The translations under genes were made by a program, and so were the position numbers. From Ampullaceana balthica (Eukaryota > Mollusca > Gastropoda > Lymnaeidae), in contig CALYLW010000986.1 of NCBI GenBank assembly GCA_944989445.1, forward strand, positions 124,001-188,000: a DNA stretch of 64,000 nucleotides, in the 5' to 3' direction. The notes beneath the pieces were generated by a model. The model had not been told where the DNA came from and made no database searches. It saw nothing but the letters and a program-made list of their open reading frames with translations. The first letter of the stretch is position 1, and each line of letters opens with the position of its first letter. Shown piece after piece: positions 23,691-35,900 of the stretch.

Positions 23691-24090
23691 GTGGAGCAGA
23701 GGTGGAATTAGGGTGGAGACGAGGTGGAATGATGGTGGAGCATATGTGGAATTAGGGTGGAGACGAGGTGGAATGAGGGTGGAGCAGAGGTGGAATTGGG
23801 GTGGAGCAGGGGTGGAATTAGGGTGGAATTGGGGTGGAGCAGGGGTGGAATTTGGTGGAAGAGGGGTGGAATTGGGGTGGAGCAGGGGTGGAGCAGGGGT
23901 GGAATTGGGGTGGAGCAGGGGTGGAGCAGGGGTGGAATTGGGGTGGAGCACAGGGGAATTGGGGTGGAGCAGAGGTGGAATGAGGGTGGAGCAGAGGTGG
24001 AATGAGGGTGGAGCAGAGGTGGAATGAGGGTGGAGCAGAGGTGGAATTAGGGTGGAGCAGAGGTGGAATTAGGGTGGAGCAGAGGTGGAT
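23691..24090. repeat. G-rich minisatellite, ~11/22-bp units
   Basis: GGTGGAGCAGAGGTGGAAT-type units repeat with strong strand asymmetry (almost no C on the plus strand). Open frames on both strands are composition artefacts. Confidence 0.9.
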
Positions 24091-24094
24091 TAAT

Positions 24095-24600
24095 GGATTG
24101 GAGGTGTATAAGCGTATCGTATTGGCTTGTTAAGGGTGAGTAACCGGAAGGGGTGAGGTGTGGTGTGGCTAGAGAAAGTTTGTTCATGAGGACTGGAATA
24201 TGAACTAAATGTTTTAGAGATGAACTAATGGATGAAGTAATAACGGAGTTTGAACGCTTAAAGGTTAAGTTTTGATTAGACCTGGAGAAAGAGAGTGGTG
24301 TTAAATAATTAGGCTGTCGTTGTCGTTAAGACGATCATGACCATGAAAGATGGATTAGGTCTGAACTGCCTGAAAGTGTCATTGTCTAAGATAGTGGTTC
24401 AGTGGCAATTTTTGAAAATACAAAAAGACTTAAATGTTCCTTCTTGTTTTAATAACAAAGTGGTTGATGAATTCGCTTAAATCTCGCCCGTTGTCCTACC
24501 AGGGTAAATTGTTAAAGAGTTGTTAAACTGTGTGCTTTCCCGCGCACTGTCCCAATATCTCAGATGATTCGCGACAAAATATGCACTTGCTTTTTTTCAT
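24095..24600. other. unassigned DNA
   Basis: Spacer between the G-rich array and the 24-bp array. No feature seen. Confidence 0.4.
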
Positions 24601-24612
24601 CATCGTGTGAAA

Positions 24613-25787
24613 CATGTGTCATAACAGCACATCTCCCATGTGTCATAACAGCACATCTCCCATGTGTCATAAAAGCATATATCCCATGTGTCATAACAGC
24701 ACATCTCCCATGCGTCATAACAGCGCATCTCCCATGTGTCATAACAGCGCATCTCCCATGTGTCATAACAGCGCATCTCCCATGTGTCATAACAGCACAT
24801 CTCCCTTGTGTCATAAAAGCATATATCCCATGTGTCATAAAAGCATATATCCCATGTGTCATAACAGCACATCTCCCATGTGTCATAAAAGCATATATCC
24901 CATGTGTCATAACAGCGCCTCTCCCATGTGTCATAACAGCACATCTCCCATGTGTCATAAAAGCATATATCCCATGTGTCATAACAGCGCATCTCCCATG
25001 TGTCATAACAGCACATCTCCCATGTGTCATAACAGCACATCTCCCATGTGTCATAACAGCACATCTCCCATGTGTCATAAAAGCATATATCCCATGTGTC
25101 ATAACAGCGCATCTCCCATGTGTCATAACAGCACATCTCCCATGTGTCATAACAGCACACCTCCCATGTGTCATAAAAGCATATATCCCATGTGTCATAA
25201 CAGCACATCTCCCATGCGTCATAACAGCGCATCTCCCATGTGTCATAACAGCGCATCTCCCATGTGTCATAACAGCGCAACTCCCATGTGTCATAAAAGC
25301 ATATATCCCATGTGTCATAACAGCACATCTCCCATGTGTCATAAAAACATATATCCCATGTGTCATAACAGCGCATCTCCCATGTGTCATAACAGCACAT
25401 CTCCCATGTGTCATAACAGCACATCTCCCATGTGTCATAACAGCACATCTCCCATGTGTCATAAAAGCATATATCCCATGTGTCATAACAGCGCATCTCC
25501 CATGTGTCATAACAGCACATCTCCCATGTGTCATAACAGCACATCTCCCATGTGTCATAAAAGCATATATCCCATGTGTCATAACAGCACATCTCCCATG
25601 TGTCATAACAGCTCATCTCCCATGTGTCATAACAGCACATCACCCATGTGTCATAACAGCACATCTCCCATGTGTCATAACAGCACATCTCCCATGTGAC
25701 ATAACATCACATCTCCCATGTGTCATAACAGCACATCTCCTATGTGTCATAACAGCACATCTCCCATGTGTCATAACAGCACACCTT
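24613..25787. repeat. 24-bp satellite with two unit types, ~49 copies
   Basis: Type A units contain CATAACAGCACATCTCC (with CACATC/CGCATC subtypes) and type B units contain CATAAAAGCATATATCC. All are 24 bp, so frames stay open on both strands (348-423 codons). B units are interspersed every one to six A units. Blocks such as B-A-A(CGTC variant)-A-A occur twice (near 24660-24800 and 25165-25300), which suggests segmental duplication inside the array. Confidence 0.95.
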
Positions 25788-25850
25788 TCAGTGTCTATGT
25801 GCACGTCTCCTTTTCTCAACATCCACATCACCTGAATAAAAAAAGTTGTC

Positions 25851-27006
25851 TTCTATCTCTCTCTCTCTCTCACTCTCTTCTTTCTTTCTCTTTATCTCTC
25901 TCTCTCACTCTCTTCTTTCTTTCTCTTTTCTCTTTATCTCTCTCTCAATCTCTTCTTTCTTTCTCTTTTCTCTTTATCTCTCTCTCTCACTCTCTTCTTT
26001 CTTTCTCTTTTCTCTTTATCTCTCTCTCTCACGCTCTTCTTTCTTTCTCTTTTCTCTTTATCTCTCTCTCACTCTCTTCTTTCTTTCTCTTTTCTCTTTA
26101 TCTCTCTATCTCACTCTCTTCTTTCTTTCTCTTTATCTCTCTTTCTCTCTCTCTTCTTTCTTCCTCTTTTCTCTTTATCTCTCTCACTCTCTTCTTTCTT
26201 TCTCTTTTCACTTTATCTCTCTCTCCCTCCTTTCTTTCTCTTTTCTCTTTATCTCTCTCACTCTCTTCTTTCTTTCTCTTTTCTCTTTATCTCTCTCTCT
26301 CACTCTCTTCTTTCTTTCTCTTTATCTCTCTCTCTCTCACTCTCTTCTTTCTTTCTCTTCTTCTCTTCTTCTCTCTTCTCTTCTTCTTCTTTCTCTTCTT
26401 CTCTTTTCTCTCTTCTCTCTTCTTCTTCTTCTTTCTCTTCTTCTTCTTCTCTCTTCTCTCTTCTTCTTCTTTCTTCTTCTTCTCTTCTTCTCTCTCTCTC
26501 TCTCTCTTCTTTCTCTCTTCTCTCTTCTTTCTTCTTCTTCTCTCTTCTCTCTCTCTTCTTTCTTCTCTCTTCTTCTTCTTCTTCTCTCTTCTCTCTTCTT
26601 CTTCTTTCTCTTCTTCTTCTTCTCTTCTTCTCTCTTCTTCTTCTTTCTCTTCTTCTTCTTCTTCTCTCTCTCTTCTTCTTCTTCTTTCTTCTTCTTTTCT
26701 TCTTCTTCTCTCTCTCTTCTTCTTTCTTCTTCTTCTTCTTCTTCTCTCTTCTCTCTTCTTCTTTCTCTTCTTCTTCTTTTCTTCTCTCTCTCTTCTCTTC
26801 TTCTTCTTCTCTTCTTCTCTTCTTCTCTCTTCTCTCTTCTTTCTTTCTCTTTTCTCTTTATCTCTCGCTCACTCTCTTCTTTCTTTCTCTTTTCTCTTTA
26901 TCGCTCTCTCTCTCTCTCTCACTCTCTTATTTCTTTCTCTTTTCTCTCTCCCTCTCTCTCTCTCTTTCTCTGCGTCTCTCCCTCTTTTCTCTTCTCTTCT
27001 TTCTCG
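25851..27006. repeat. 1.16-kb polypyrimidine tract
   Basis: The plus strand is almost wholly C and T. The flanks (25851-26350 and 26840-26960) have units like TTCTTTCTTTCTCTTTTCTC plus TTTATCTCTCTCTCAC that contain rare A. The core (26350-26840) is (CTT)/(CT) mixtures. The Ser/Leu/Phe open frames are composition artefacts. Confidence 0.95.
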
Positions 27007-27452
27007 CTCTGACCGCGGACAGCCATGGTATCTCCAGATTGATTCGGAAATTGTCAGGAAGTAAGCCGTCTAACATGGAGTCGCCTTTAATGACCAGGTC
27101 TTTGGATGTACGGACTTGGAACTAAACCCTCACCCTCGTGAATAGGGGACAACGTGAATTTACTAGGGACAAGTGGAAATTAGAGGAAATTCGGAGTTGC
27201 ATCTTATTAGACCAATTGAAGACCCTAGTGCTTAAAGTACTTAAGTCATATGTTTGTCAAATACACCATGAACCGTGAACTTTTAATATCTGATTTATAC
27301 CAAAATACTGAATAAACTTGAAAACAATACAACCTAACTAAGTCACATTTTTTAACAGCCTAAAAATTTTAAATGCTGTTATCATGATCTCAAAATGAGT
27401 AATTCGTGACTTAAGTACTTTCAGCACTAAGCTATTCAATTGGTTTCAATCG

Positions 27453-28540
27453 GTGTTTTATATACATATACCTAGCAAAGTGTACCTAAATGTTGAAGTG
27501 TGTTTTATATACATAATATACCTAGTAAAGTGTGCCTAAATGTTGAAGTGTGTTTTATATACATATACCTAGCGAAGTGTGCCTAAATGTTGAAGTTTGT
27601 TTTATATACATATACCTAGCAAAGTGTGCCTAAATGTTGAAGTGTGTTTTATATACATATACCTAGCGAAGTGTACATAAATGTTGAAGTTTGTTTTATA
27701 TACATATACCTAGCAAAGTGTGCCTAAATGTTGAAGTGTGTTTTATATACATATACCTAGCAAAGTGTGCCTAAATGTTGAAGTGTGTTTTATATACATA
27801 TACCTAGCAAAGTGTGCCTAAATGTTGAAGTGTGTTTTATATACATATACCTAGCAAAGTGTGCCTAAATGTTGAAGTGTGTTTTATATACATATACCTA
27901 GCAAAGTGTGCCTAAATGTTGAAGTGTGTTTTATATACATATACCTAGCAAAGTGTGCCTAAATGTTGAAGTGTGTTTTATATACATATACCTAGCAAAG
28001 TGTGCCTAAATGTTGAAGTGTGTTTTATATACATATACCTAGCAAAGTGTGCCTAAATGTTGAAGTGTGTTTTATATACATATACCTAGCAAAGTGTGCC
28101 TAAATGTTGAAGTGTGTTTTATATACATATACCTAGCAAAGTGTACCTAAATGTTGAAGTGTGTTTTATATACATATACCTAGCAAAGTGTGCCTAAATG
28201 TTGAAGTGTGTTTTATATACATATACCTAGCAAAGTGTGCCTAAATGTTGAAGTGTGTTTTATATACATATACCTAGCGAAGTGTACATAAATGTTGAAG
28301 TGTGTTTTATATACATATACCTAGCAAAGTGTACCTAAATGTTGAAGTGTGTTTTATATACATATACCTAGCAAAGTGTGCCTAAATGTTGAAGTGTGTT
28401 TTATATACATATACCTAGCAAAGTGTGCCTAAATGTTGAAGTGTGTTTTATATACATATACCTAGCAAAGTGTGCCTAAATGTTGAAGTGTGTTTTATAT
28501 ACATATACCTAGCAAAGTGTACCTAAATGTGGAAGTGTGT
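27453..28540. repeat. 47-bp satellite, ~23 copies
   Basis: The unit begins TGTTTTATATACATATACCT and ends TAAATGTTGAAGTG. Variants (GCAAAG/GCGAAG, GCCTAAAT/ACATAAAT) recur at several places. The unit is not a multiple of three and there is no open frame. Confidence 0.95.
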
Positions 28541-28969
28541 TGACCCTTCAATGAGAGCCCATGAACTACTACGAACATGTTTATCGAGAGAGTCAGGTCT
28601 TAGATGAGTGGCATAAATTATGGTGTAGACTTTTGGACTTTTTAAGGGACTTTTAAAAAACTCCAGAAAAACTATAAGTGTAATTTATTACTTATTATTT
28701 CTGTGTTTTGTTTAAGTGACAGACACCTGAAGAAGTGACGGTCTTAAACTTACACTGTCACGTGTTTACACAACGTTTGATAATGGCAGTGTTCATTGTG
28801 ACTCAGTAACTGGGTTACCTATGATAGACCATTCATGTTGAGACCATGATTTGTACCGCCCCCCCCCCACCAACAGAAGCTATGAGTTTGTGATTATGTA
28901 TTGCTAATTTCATTTTGATATTTAAAAAAACGTATACATTGAACAAAGGTAAATTTTAATATTAGGGGT

Positions 28970-29215
28970 GTACCGGATTCAAATTTTTTAAATCTCCGGA
29001 CGGATTTGGACGGATTTATGAAGTGAAATACGACCGGAGCGGAACCCGTAGCCATATTTGTAAAAATTGCCGGATTCCGGATTTGCGGCGGCCATTATTA
29101 ATATATATACATTAGTGCTCTACCGGCCAGTCGGATTTAACCCAGATTTATGAAGTAAAATCCTGCCGGAGCCGGATTTGTAAAAATGCCCAGATTCCAG
29201 ATTTGCCGCCCTTAG
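28970..29215. repeat. diverged ~130-bp duplicated CCGGA-rich element
   Basis: Two tandem diverged copies (28970-29100 and 29110-29212) share GATTTATGAAGT, CCGGAGC and ATTTGTAAAAAT in the same order. The leading AGGGGTGTACCGGATT resembles ends of some hAT-type MITEs, but no TSD was found. Confidence 0.5.
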
Positions 29216-29219
29216 TAAA

Positions 29220-31186
29220 TATTCTGATAAACAAGAAACTAGGGTGCATGTGCTTACCATTTGGGTTTGCTAAGGTATTTATAAAGATCTGACTAAAGGA
29301 AGTAATAGTTGTTACATAGTTTCCCCTATTTAAGTGACGATGTCAAGTTTTAGTTACAATTTCATTCATGACATTAAATGTGTCATTAATAAAATTAAAG
29401 AGAATTTAAGCTTCAAAATATTTTCCTTTCTAGGTTTCTTTCATTTTTCAAAGATTTTTGCGGTAAGGATCAAATTGCTTTAATGTAAATGTGATAATGA
29501 TTGAAACAGATTTAGAACCTTCGCTAGAGCCACCGAGTGCAGTTGTGTAGACATTTCTTACTGACAGAGGCAGTTTATCAAAATATGAAATGTTCTGTAA
29601 ATTAAAATATTTTTTTCCAATTTTTAGAGAATTTGTGTCCAGAAATTATTGAGGTGGAAGAAATACCCAAAAAGTCTTTTGTTGAATTAAAATCTTGTGT
29701 GAAGATACCTTTGGAGAAATCTTTGTAGACGCTAATTTCAGCATTTAATGATATGAAGTTTTTCTATTATCCAAAATTAATTCCTATAGGAAAACTGTTT
29801 TTTTTTCTTTACAATGGACGTGAAAATCTTACATAAATATACCAGCAATAGTCAGCAGTGAATTACGACGTCATAGGGTTGATCATTTCTAAGACCGGAA
29901 AACGTCATAGCTCAACGAGTAATGTTCTATCTTTAGATTACATTTTAGCGGAACAATGTTTTACAGCGTAATTGAAGTCGAATCACTATGTTCTTAAAAT
30001 TGTTAGCATAATAAAATTACGAAACTGTTTTTCCATTTTCAAGTCCAATTTGCTGTCTAAAATTAACTAAGAATTAACAAATAGCTGACAAAATACATCC
30101 TTCTCCATATACCTACATGTACACATTGACTCGTATCTTTTATTAAATTTTTATGAAATCTGTCCTTAAAAAAGATAAATATAGCCCAATTATTTCTATT
30201 AATAGCTCTCCGCCATATTATGACAAGGCCTATTAAATATCCCGCCACATTACTAAGCTGACTTTCTTGCTGTAATAATATTGTTATATGTCGTGCGCAG
30301 CGGTGCTCGCTAACGGAAATCCCCGCTTTTTCCAACATGTAAATCTTCACGGTGCACAAACGTCGCTGCTCTGTCGCCCCACTGGCTTGATGATGTCACG
30401 GTAATGAAGTCACGCGCACATGCCGCTGTTGCTGGGATACCCACACGTGACACAAGTTTACATTCCATCATCGTCTGCTGCCACTCCCCAAACTCCGAGC
30501 CATTCACCCAAAAATGCGCTCCCACCCCCCCCACCCAACTCCTCCCCCCACCCCATCCCTTGTTTAAAATCTTCCACACACCGCACAGAAAAAGAACTTC
30601 CTGTCTGATCTCATTTTATTTTTTCATCATTATGTTTATTTAATTTTTTCTCGGGTTTTTACATGAGATTCTAAATTGATATTGCTGTCTAGCCCAGGGC
30701 GACTCGCACGGCGTTAACCATCTTGGAGCTTCTCTTGGAACTCTCCAATAACAACCTCGGATGTTTTAGCTTTTTGTTAGGATTTTAATTTAGGGGTTTA
30801 ATGACATCGCCCGTTTAGAATTTTCCCTGGTGAAATAGCAGTTCCTTGTTGAGGACGTGATCTTACGCCGAAGATCTCAATAATGGGTGTGTGTGTGTGT
30901 GTGTAGTGTGTGTTGTGTGTGGGGGTGTGGGTGGGTTGGGTGTTAAGGCGTTAGGATTTTTTAACGTGGGCCGCAGGTTGTGTAAGCCAACCAAACAGTT
31001 CACAACAACATGTTGGATATTGGAATTTGTTTTTTTGTTTTTTATATACGGATGAGGGGCGTTTTCAAGTTTGTTCTTGTAATGGGACGGCAAATTCATT
31101 CCCCAGTTGTATGACGCCTCTGGAGGAGTCAATTTTACAGAATTAAATCGGTAAACGCCTCTGATGCTGCCAAGAACCTTTTCATA
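29220..31186. other. unassigned DNA
   Basis: AT-rich to about 30060, then mixed. It contains a C-rich run near 30525-30560 and a (GT)n stretch near 30886-30945. No coding or RNA feature supported. Confidence 0.4.
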
Positions 31187-31826
31187 TTGTTTTACTGTGT
31201 ACAGCTGGTATTGCTTGTCTTACTGTGTACAGCTGGTATTGCTTGTCTTACTGTGTACAGCTGGTATTGCTTGTTTTACTGTGTACAGCTGGTATTGCTT
31301 GTTTTACTGTGTACAGCTGGTATTGCTTGTTTTACTGTGTACAGCTGGTATTGCTTGTTTTACTGTGTACAGCTGGTATTGCTTGTTTTACTGTGTACAG
31401 CTGGTATTGCTTGTCTTACTGTGTACAGCTGGTATTGCTTGTTTTACTGTGTACAGCTGGTATTGCTTGTTTTACTGTGTACAGCTGGTATTGCTTGTTT
31501 TACTGTGTACAGCTGGTATTGCTTGTTTTACTGTGTACAGCTGGTATTGCTTGTTTTACTGTGTACAGCTGGTATTGCTTGTTTTACTGTGTACAGCTGG
31601 TATTGCTTGTTTTACTGTGTACAGCTGGTATTGCTTGTTTTACTGTGTACAGCTGGTATTGCTTGTTTTACTGTGTACAGCTGGTATTGCTTGTTTTACT
31701 GTGTACAGCTGGTATTGCTTGTTTTACTGTACAGCTGGTATTGCTTGTTTTACTGTACAGCTGGTATTGCTTGTTTTACTGTGTACAGCTGGTATTGCTT
31801 GTTTTACTGTGTATAGCTCGTATTGT
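31187..31826. repeat. 28-bp satellite, ~23 copies
   Basis: The unit is TTTTACTGTGTACAGCTGGT plus ATTGCTTG. Early copies have a CTTAC variant; two copies near 31725-31770 have lost GT (26 bp). The unit has no stop on the plus strand, so all three plus frames stay open. Confidence 0.96.
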
Positions 31827-32112
31827 GACACATGTTAAAAAGGTCATTAGTAGAACAGACTTTAAACATGTTTATCATTAATTCAAATATTATTTTTAGG
31901 TAAAACAAGAAAAACATTATAAGTTATATTTTTAAACGCTAACTTTCTATTTTTATTAGGATTTCTTTAGTGGCGAAAAAGCGCCAATTTGAATGAATTT
32001 AATTTTCCCCCATAATCCTCTTGTGAATGGAATCCTGTGAAAACTGAACATTTGTAATCCAAATAACTGACATATGGATCCAATGATCAAAGTTATTTCG
32101 AAAGAAATGCTA

Positions 32113-32667
32113 TTTACAGACCATGTATGGCTCTGGTCTGCTCAGTCATACTACAGACCATGTATGGCTCTGGTCTGCTCAGTCATACTACAGCCCATAT
32201 ATGGCTCTGGTCTGCTCAGTTATGCTACAGCCCATGTATGGCTCTGGTCTGCTCAGTTATGCTACAGCCCATGTATGGCTCTGGTCTGCTCAGTTATGCT
32301 ACAGCCCATGTATGGCTCTGGTCTGCTCAGTCATGCTACAGCCCATGTATGGCTCTGGTCTGCTCAGTCATGCTACAGCCCATGTATGGCTCTGGTCTGC
32401 TCAGTCATGCTACAGCCCATGTATGGCTCTGGTCTGCTCAGTCATGCTACAGCCCATGTATGGCTCTGGTCTGCTCAGTCATGCTACAGCCCATGTATGG
32501 CTCTGGTCTGCTCAGTCATGCTACAGCCCATGTATGGCTCTGGTCTGCTCAGTCATGCTACAGCCCATGTATGGCTCTGGTCTGCTCAGTCATGCTACAG
32601 CCCATGTATGGCTCTGGTCTGCTCAGTCATGCTACAGCCCATATATGGCTCTGGTCTGCTCAGTTAC
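32113..32667. repeat. 37-bp satellite, ~15 copies
   Basis: The unit contains CATGTATGGCTCTGGTCTGC and TCAGTCATGCTACAGCC. Left-end copies are the most diverged (ATACTACAGACC). Plus-strand frames are open without meaning. Confidence 0.95.
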
Positions 32668-32932
32668 TCTCGTTCATTCCGTCCTAATTCGCCTCCATCC
32701 CCGGACCTCCAGCCGATGTAGGTCTTTCTTAACCGCGTCCAAACATCTCATGGGCCATCTACATCTTGGTGTCTGACTCTACCCTGTATTTGCCGCCCTA
32801 TATAGGTTTGCATGTGCCTTAAACGTTACGAAAAATTACAAGAAAAAACGGTTTGATACACTAGTAAGTGACTAGTATGGATTTCTGAATGTTTGAAACT
32901 AATCATCAGTCATTAATAATTGAATAGAAATT

Positions 32933-33028
32933 TGACTTACGTCATTTGACTTACGTCATTTGACTTATGTCATTTGACTTATGTCATTTGACTTACGTCA
33001 TTTGACTTACGTCATTTGACTTACGTCT
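32933..33028. repeat. 14-bp minisatellite with TTACGTCA core, 7 copies
   Basis: ATTTGACTTACGTC repeats seven times; two copies have TTATGTC. Each unit junction carries TTACGTCA, a CRE-like octamer. Confidence 0.9.
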
Positions 33029-33654
33029 TCTTTCACAAATATTCATGGCGGCGCTACAATGTTTAATGGAAGTGAGCTCGACCTTGCATTTCTTGTAGTC
33101 ATGGCTTGTAGGTTCACAGTGATCAGTGTATGGCGAAGGTGTACTTCTATGAGCACTTGTATGCGCTCTACGGGGGACGCAGCCAATGAGGTAACACCAC
33201 AGTGCGCAATGAGAGGAGACAAAGTCGACACTGCAAATGAAAAAATTCAATTTATTATTTTTTTTTAACTTTTGAATTCAGACGTGAAACGTTGTTCAAA
33301 ATGTCTTCTGTCTGCAAGTCTTACAGACAACCTGTCTCGCAGAAAAGCTCTTCTCGATAATTCAAAACTACTTGAATTAATTATTTAAAACTAAACGAGA
33401 TCTATTGAGAGCAGTTGTCCGATATTTCAAGTCAGATTCGCTGTCCATCGAGGCTTTTCGAGTGGAGAATTTCCCTAACGTCGATTTCTCGAGTGCGCGT
33501 GAATGGTCAATACCCAATCTATGAATGCACGTGATTTCCACCACTCCACGGGGCGTGTGCGTACATACATTGTACTATCGACAGAGCTAGTGTGTGTCTT
33601 GTGTACTCATCGCTGTGTACATAGAGGTAAATGATGGCCGAATCTCACACGTAT

Positions 33655-34090
33655 CTTCCTGTCTGTGAGACTAAGGCGTCCATGTTTGATGTATCTTCAT
33701 GTATGTATTACACGTATCATCCTGTCTGTGAGACTAAGGCGTTCATATTTGATGTATGTTCATGTATGTATTACACGTATCATCCTGTCTGTGAGACTAA
33801 GGCGTTCATATTTGATGTATGTTCATGTATGTATTACACGTATCATCCTGTCTGTGAGACTAAGGCGTTCATATTTGATGTATGTTCATGTATGTATTAC
33901 ACGTATCATCCTGTCTGTGAGACTAAGGCGTCCATATTTGATGTATGTTCATGTATGTATTACACGTATCATCCTGTCTGTGAGACTAAGGCGTCCATAT
34001 TTGATGTATGTTCATGTATGTATTACACGTATCATCCTGTCTGTGAGACTAAGGCGTCCATATTTGATGTATGTTCATGTATGTATTTTG
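33655..34090. repeat. 63-bp satellite, 7 copies
   Basis: CCTGTCTGTGAGACTAAGGC recurs every 63 bp from about 33659. The unit is 21 codons long, so two plus frames stay open (155 and 215 codons). No domain is visible and frames end soon after the array. Confidence 0.92.
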
Positions 34091-34132
34091 TTCATTGAAA
34101 TAAACGGCGTTTTTGTATGTATACCTATATGT

Positions 34133-34262
34133 GTGTGTACATTAATTATGTGTACTTCCGTTAGCACAACTGCATTTGTTCATCATTATTTGTACATCTG
34201 TGTTTGTACATATGTGTTTGTACATCAGTATTTGTACATTAGTGTTTGTACTGTATTTGTAC
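34133..34262. repeat. degenerate TTTGTACAT repeats
   Basis: TTTGTACATNNGTG-like 15-16 bp units recur about seven times, right before the Helitron-like terminus. Confidence 0.6.
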
Positions 34263-34279
34263 ATATAAATTATATGTTA

Positions 34280-34795
34280 CTAGCTGACCCGCGACGTAGC
34301 ATACGCCGCTAATGATTTAGTGACGGGTGAAGACTTCCTGAAAGACACAGTTGTCCAAATTGGGTGGGTTTGGGCAAACGACTGTGAGTGAATGAAAAGA
34401 AGGAACTCTGGAGAGACCCGCGGCGTATCACCAGTAAAAAATGAGGGAAGTGTTAAGATGAAATCTATTTATTTTGAAAAATGCACTTTTTTAGGGCGCC
34501 TACGGCGCCCACCTTTTTCAAAATCCCAACTTACTTGTCCTTGTTTGATCAATACGAAATATTAAACTTTCTGAAATGTACACAAAGTATTTTATAACTT
34601 TTTACATTGTTCCCTTTTTACAAAATTAAAATATCAGCGAAAACAATGAAGCCATATATTTTTTTACAGCGCATATTTAATTAGCACACCTTTTGATGCA
34701 TTGGTGCAGTAATTTGGTGCGCTGCTTTCTAAAATTAGTATCTGTTGAACATACTTGCAGCTTGGTGTCTCGCAGGGTCCGACCACGAAGAGAAT
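34280..34795 (-). mobile_element. nonautonomous Helitron-like element, copy 1
   Basis: On the minus strand the element ends with an 8-bp hairpin (GCGGCGTA/TACGTCGC, 34291-34309), then GGGTCAG and CTAG (34280-34283), followed by T: the classic Helitron 3' terminus (hairpin, CTRR, A|T target). The other end is near 34795 (TCTCTTCGTGG on the minus strand). The interior has a GGCGCC-rich block at about 34494-34512. No Rep/helicase is encoded. A partial copy in the opposite orientation lies at 60510-60839. Confidence 0.7.
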
Positions 34796-34976
34796 TATAT
34801 ATATAGATATTATATGTTATAAGTAGGGCTGTAAAAGATTAATTTACATTAAATCGTTAACTTTTGAAAAATTAACGATTAATTAATCGTTAATTTCATT
34901 TAAAGCCAAAAATTGAAATTTATGGTGTAACATTTATTAAAATATTTGTCGCAAATCGAAATAACACTGGAATGTC

Positions 34977-35098
34977 TTCTTTATATGACATCTTTTAACA
35001 AAAAACGCAAACAGACAAGTGTATTGACATTATTCGGTTCAAGTGATGAGCGGGTTTTATTGACAATATAACCAGCCGAGCTGAACAATCGTTCACAT
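34977..35098 (-). pseudogene. hAT transposase C-terminal remnant
   Basis: The minus strand reads CERLFSSAGYIVNKTRSSLE from about 35095 leftward and continues in frame for about 20 more codons to a stop near 34977. This is the well-known C-terminal dimerisation signature of BED-type hAT transposases. Everything upstream (BED finger, catalytic core) is missing. Confidence 0.88.
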
Positions 35099-35185
35099 AG
35101 CTTTAGATTGTCTCAGCTGAAGTTTCAGATACTGTAGTGGATGTTTGGTATGCAGGTGTAAGCGACGTGTTAAAACCATGGTTGC

Positions 35186-35343
35186 ATTGTTCCATTTAAG
35201 CAGCGTGGCTACTAAGATATTTGACCGACGCCACGCAGGAGCTTAGAACCACCGCGCAGCAAATTTGGTAAAAAATTGAACAAAAATGGACGTTGTGCAA
35301 CTTTGCACACGGACCAACGAAGCTTAGACTTAAAGAGAACATT
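35186..35343. repeat. dispersed repeat nested in hAT (copy 1)
   Basis: It shares GCACACGGACCAACGAAGCT with 57318-57564 and has similar ends (ATTGTTCC... / ...GAACATT). The inverted ends resemble the AATGTTCC class of short hAT-like elements. No TSD was recognised. Confidence 0.55.
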
Positions 35344-35717
35344 ACATGATAGGCAAACGATTTCTCTCAATGGATACAATAACCTTTATCAACATTTTGA
35401 AGATTCACGTCAGTCAATAGTTTAAAAACAACATGTTCGTGTAATCGTCCGGAAATTAGTTTATATTTATCGATCGAAATATTTTACTTTTTGACTTCCA
35501 GTACATTGATAAGTGGTGGGTCGATTAATCCTTTAAAAAAAATTTAACTGTTAAAATTTTTAACGATTAATTTAGAAATTAATCGTTAATTTTCGCAGCC
35601 CTAGTTATAAGTTATATTATGACGTTCTCTGAGAGTTCGTTCTGTTGAAGAGGCGTGACGTATCTATAGGCTGCCAGTAAATGAGCTGGAAGCTCCGTGA
35701 GATGTGAGTTATGGACA

Positions 35718-35900
35718 CGCCCTTGTCTTACATTCGATGTAACACCGAGTTTTGTGGTGTACACGCCCTTGTCTTACATGCGATGTTACACCGAGTTTTG
35801 TGGTGTAACGGCCCTTGTCTTACATGCGATGTTACACCGAGTTTTGTGGTGTAACGGCCCTTGTCTTACATGCGATGTTACACCGAGTTTTGTGGTGTTT
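35718..35900. repeat. 46-bp repeat, 4 copies
   Basis: CGCCCTTGTCTTACATGCGA or CGGCCCTTGTCTTACATGCG begins a unit near 35718, 35764, 35810 and 35856. The short open frame over it is not meaningful. Confidence 0.9.

Larger units (their letters stand above)
34816..35611 (-). mobile_element. 780-bp truncated hAT element with TSD
   Basis: The element is 34824-35603. It starts TAGGGCTGTAAAAGATTAAT and ends with the inverse of TAGGGCTGCGAAAATTAACG. The 8-bp duplication GTTATAAG (34816-34823, 35604-35611) is perfect. It retains only the end of a transposase gene (next entry) and holds another small repeat at 35186-35343. It is an internally deleted, nonautonomous copy. Confidence 0.95.

Noticed and set aside
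24560..27064. Repeat proteins over the 24-bp array and Ser/Leu/Phe-rich frames over the pyrimidine tract
   Set aside because: Simple consequence of triplet-multiple units and two-base composition; no membrane-protein features beyond low complexity.
25718..27064. Real 448-residue transmembrane protein
   Set aside because: Hydrophobicity comes only from TTC/CTC/CTT codons in the polypyrimidine tract.
30063..30579. Overlapping 98- and 89-codon minus-strand frames
   Set aside because: No recognisable motif; the 89-codon frame is Gly/Trp-rich because it crosses a C-rich run.
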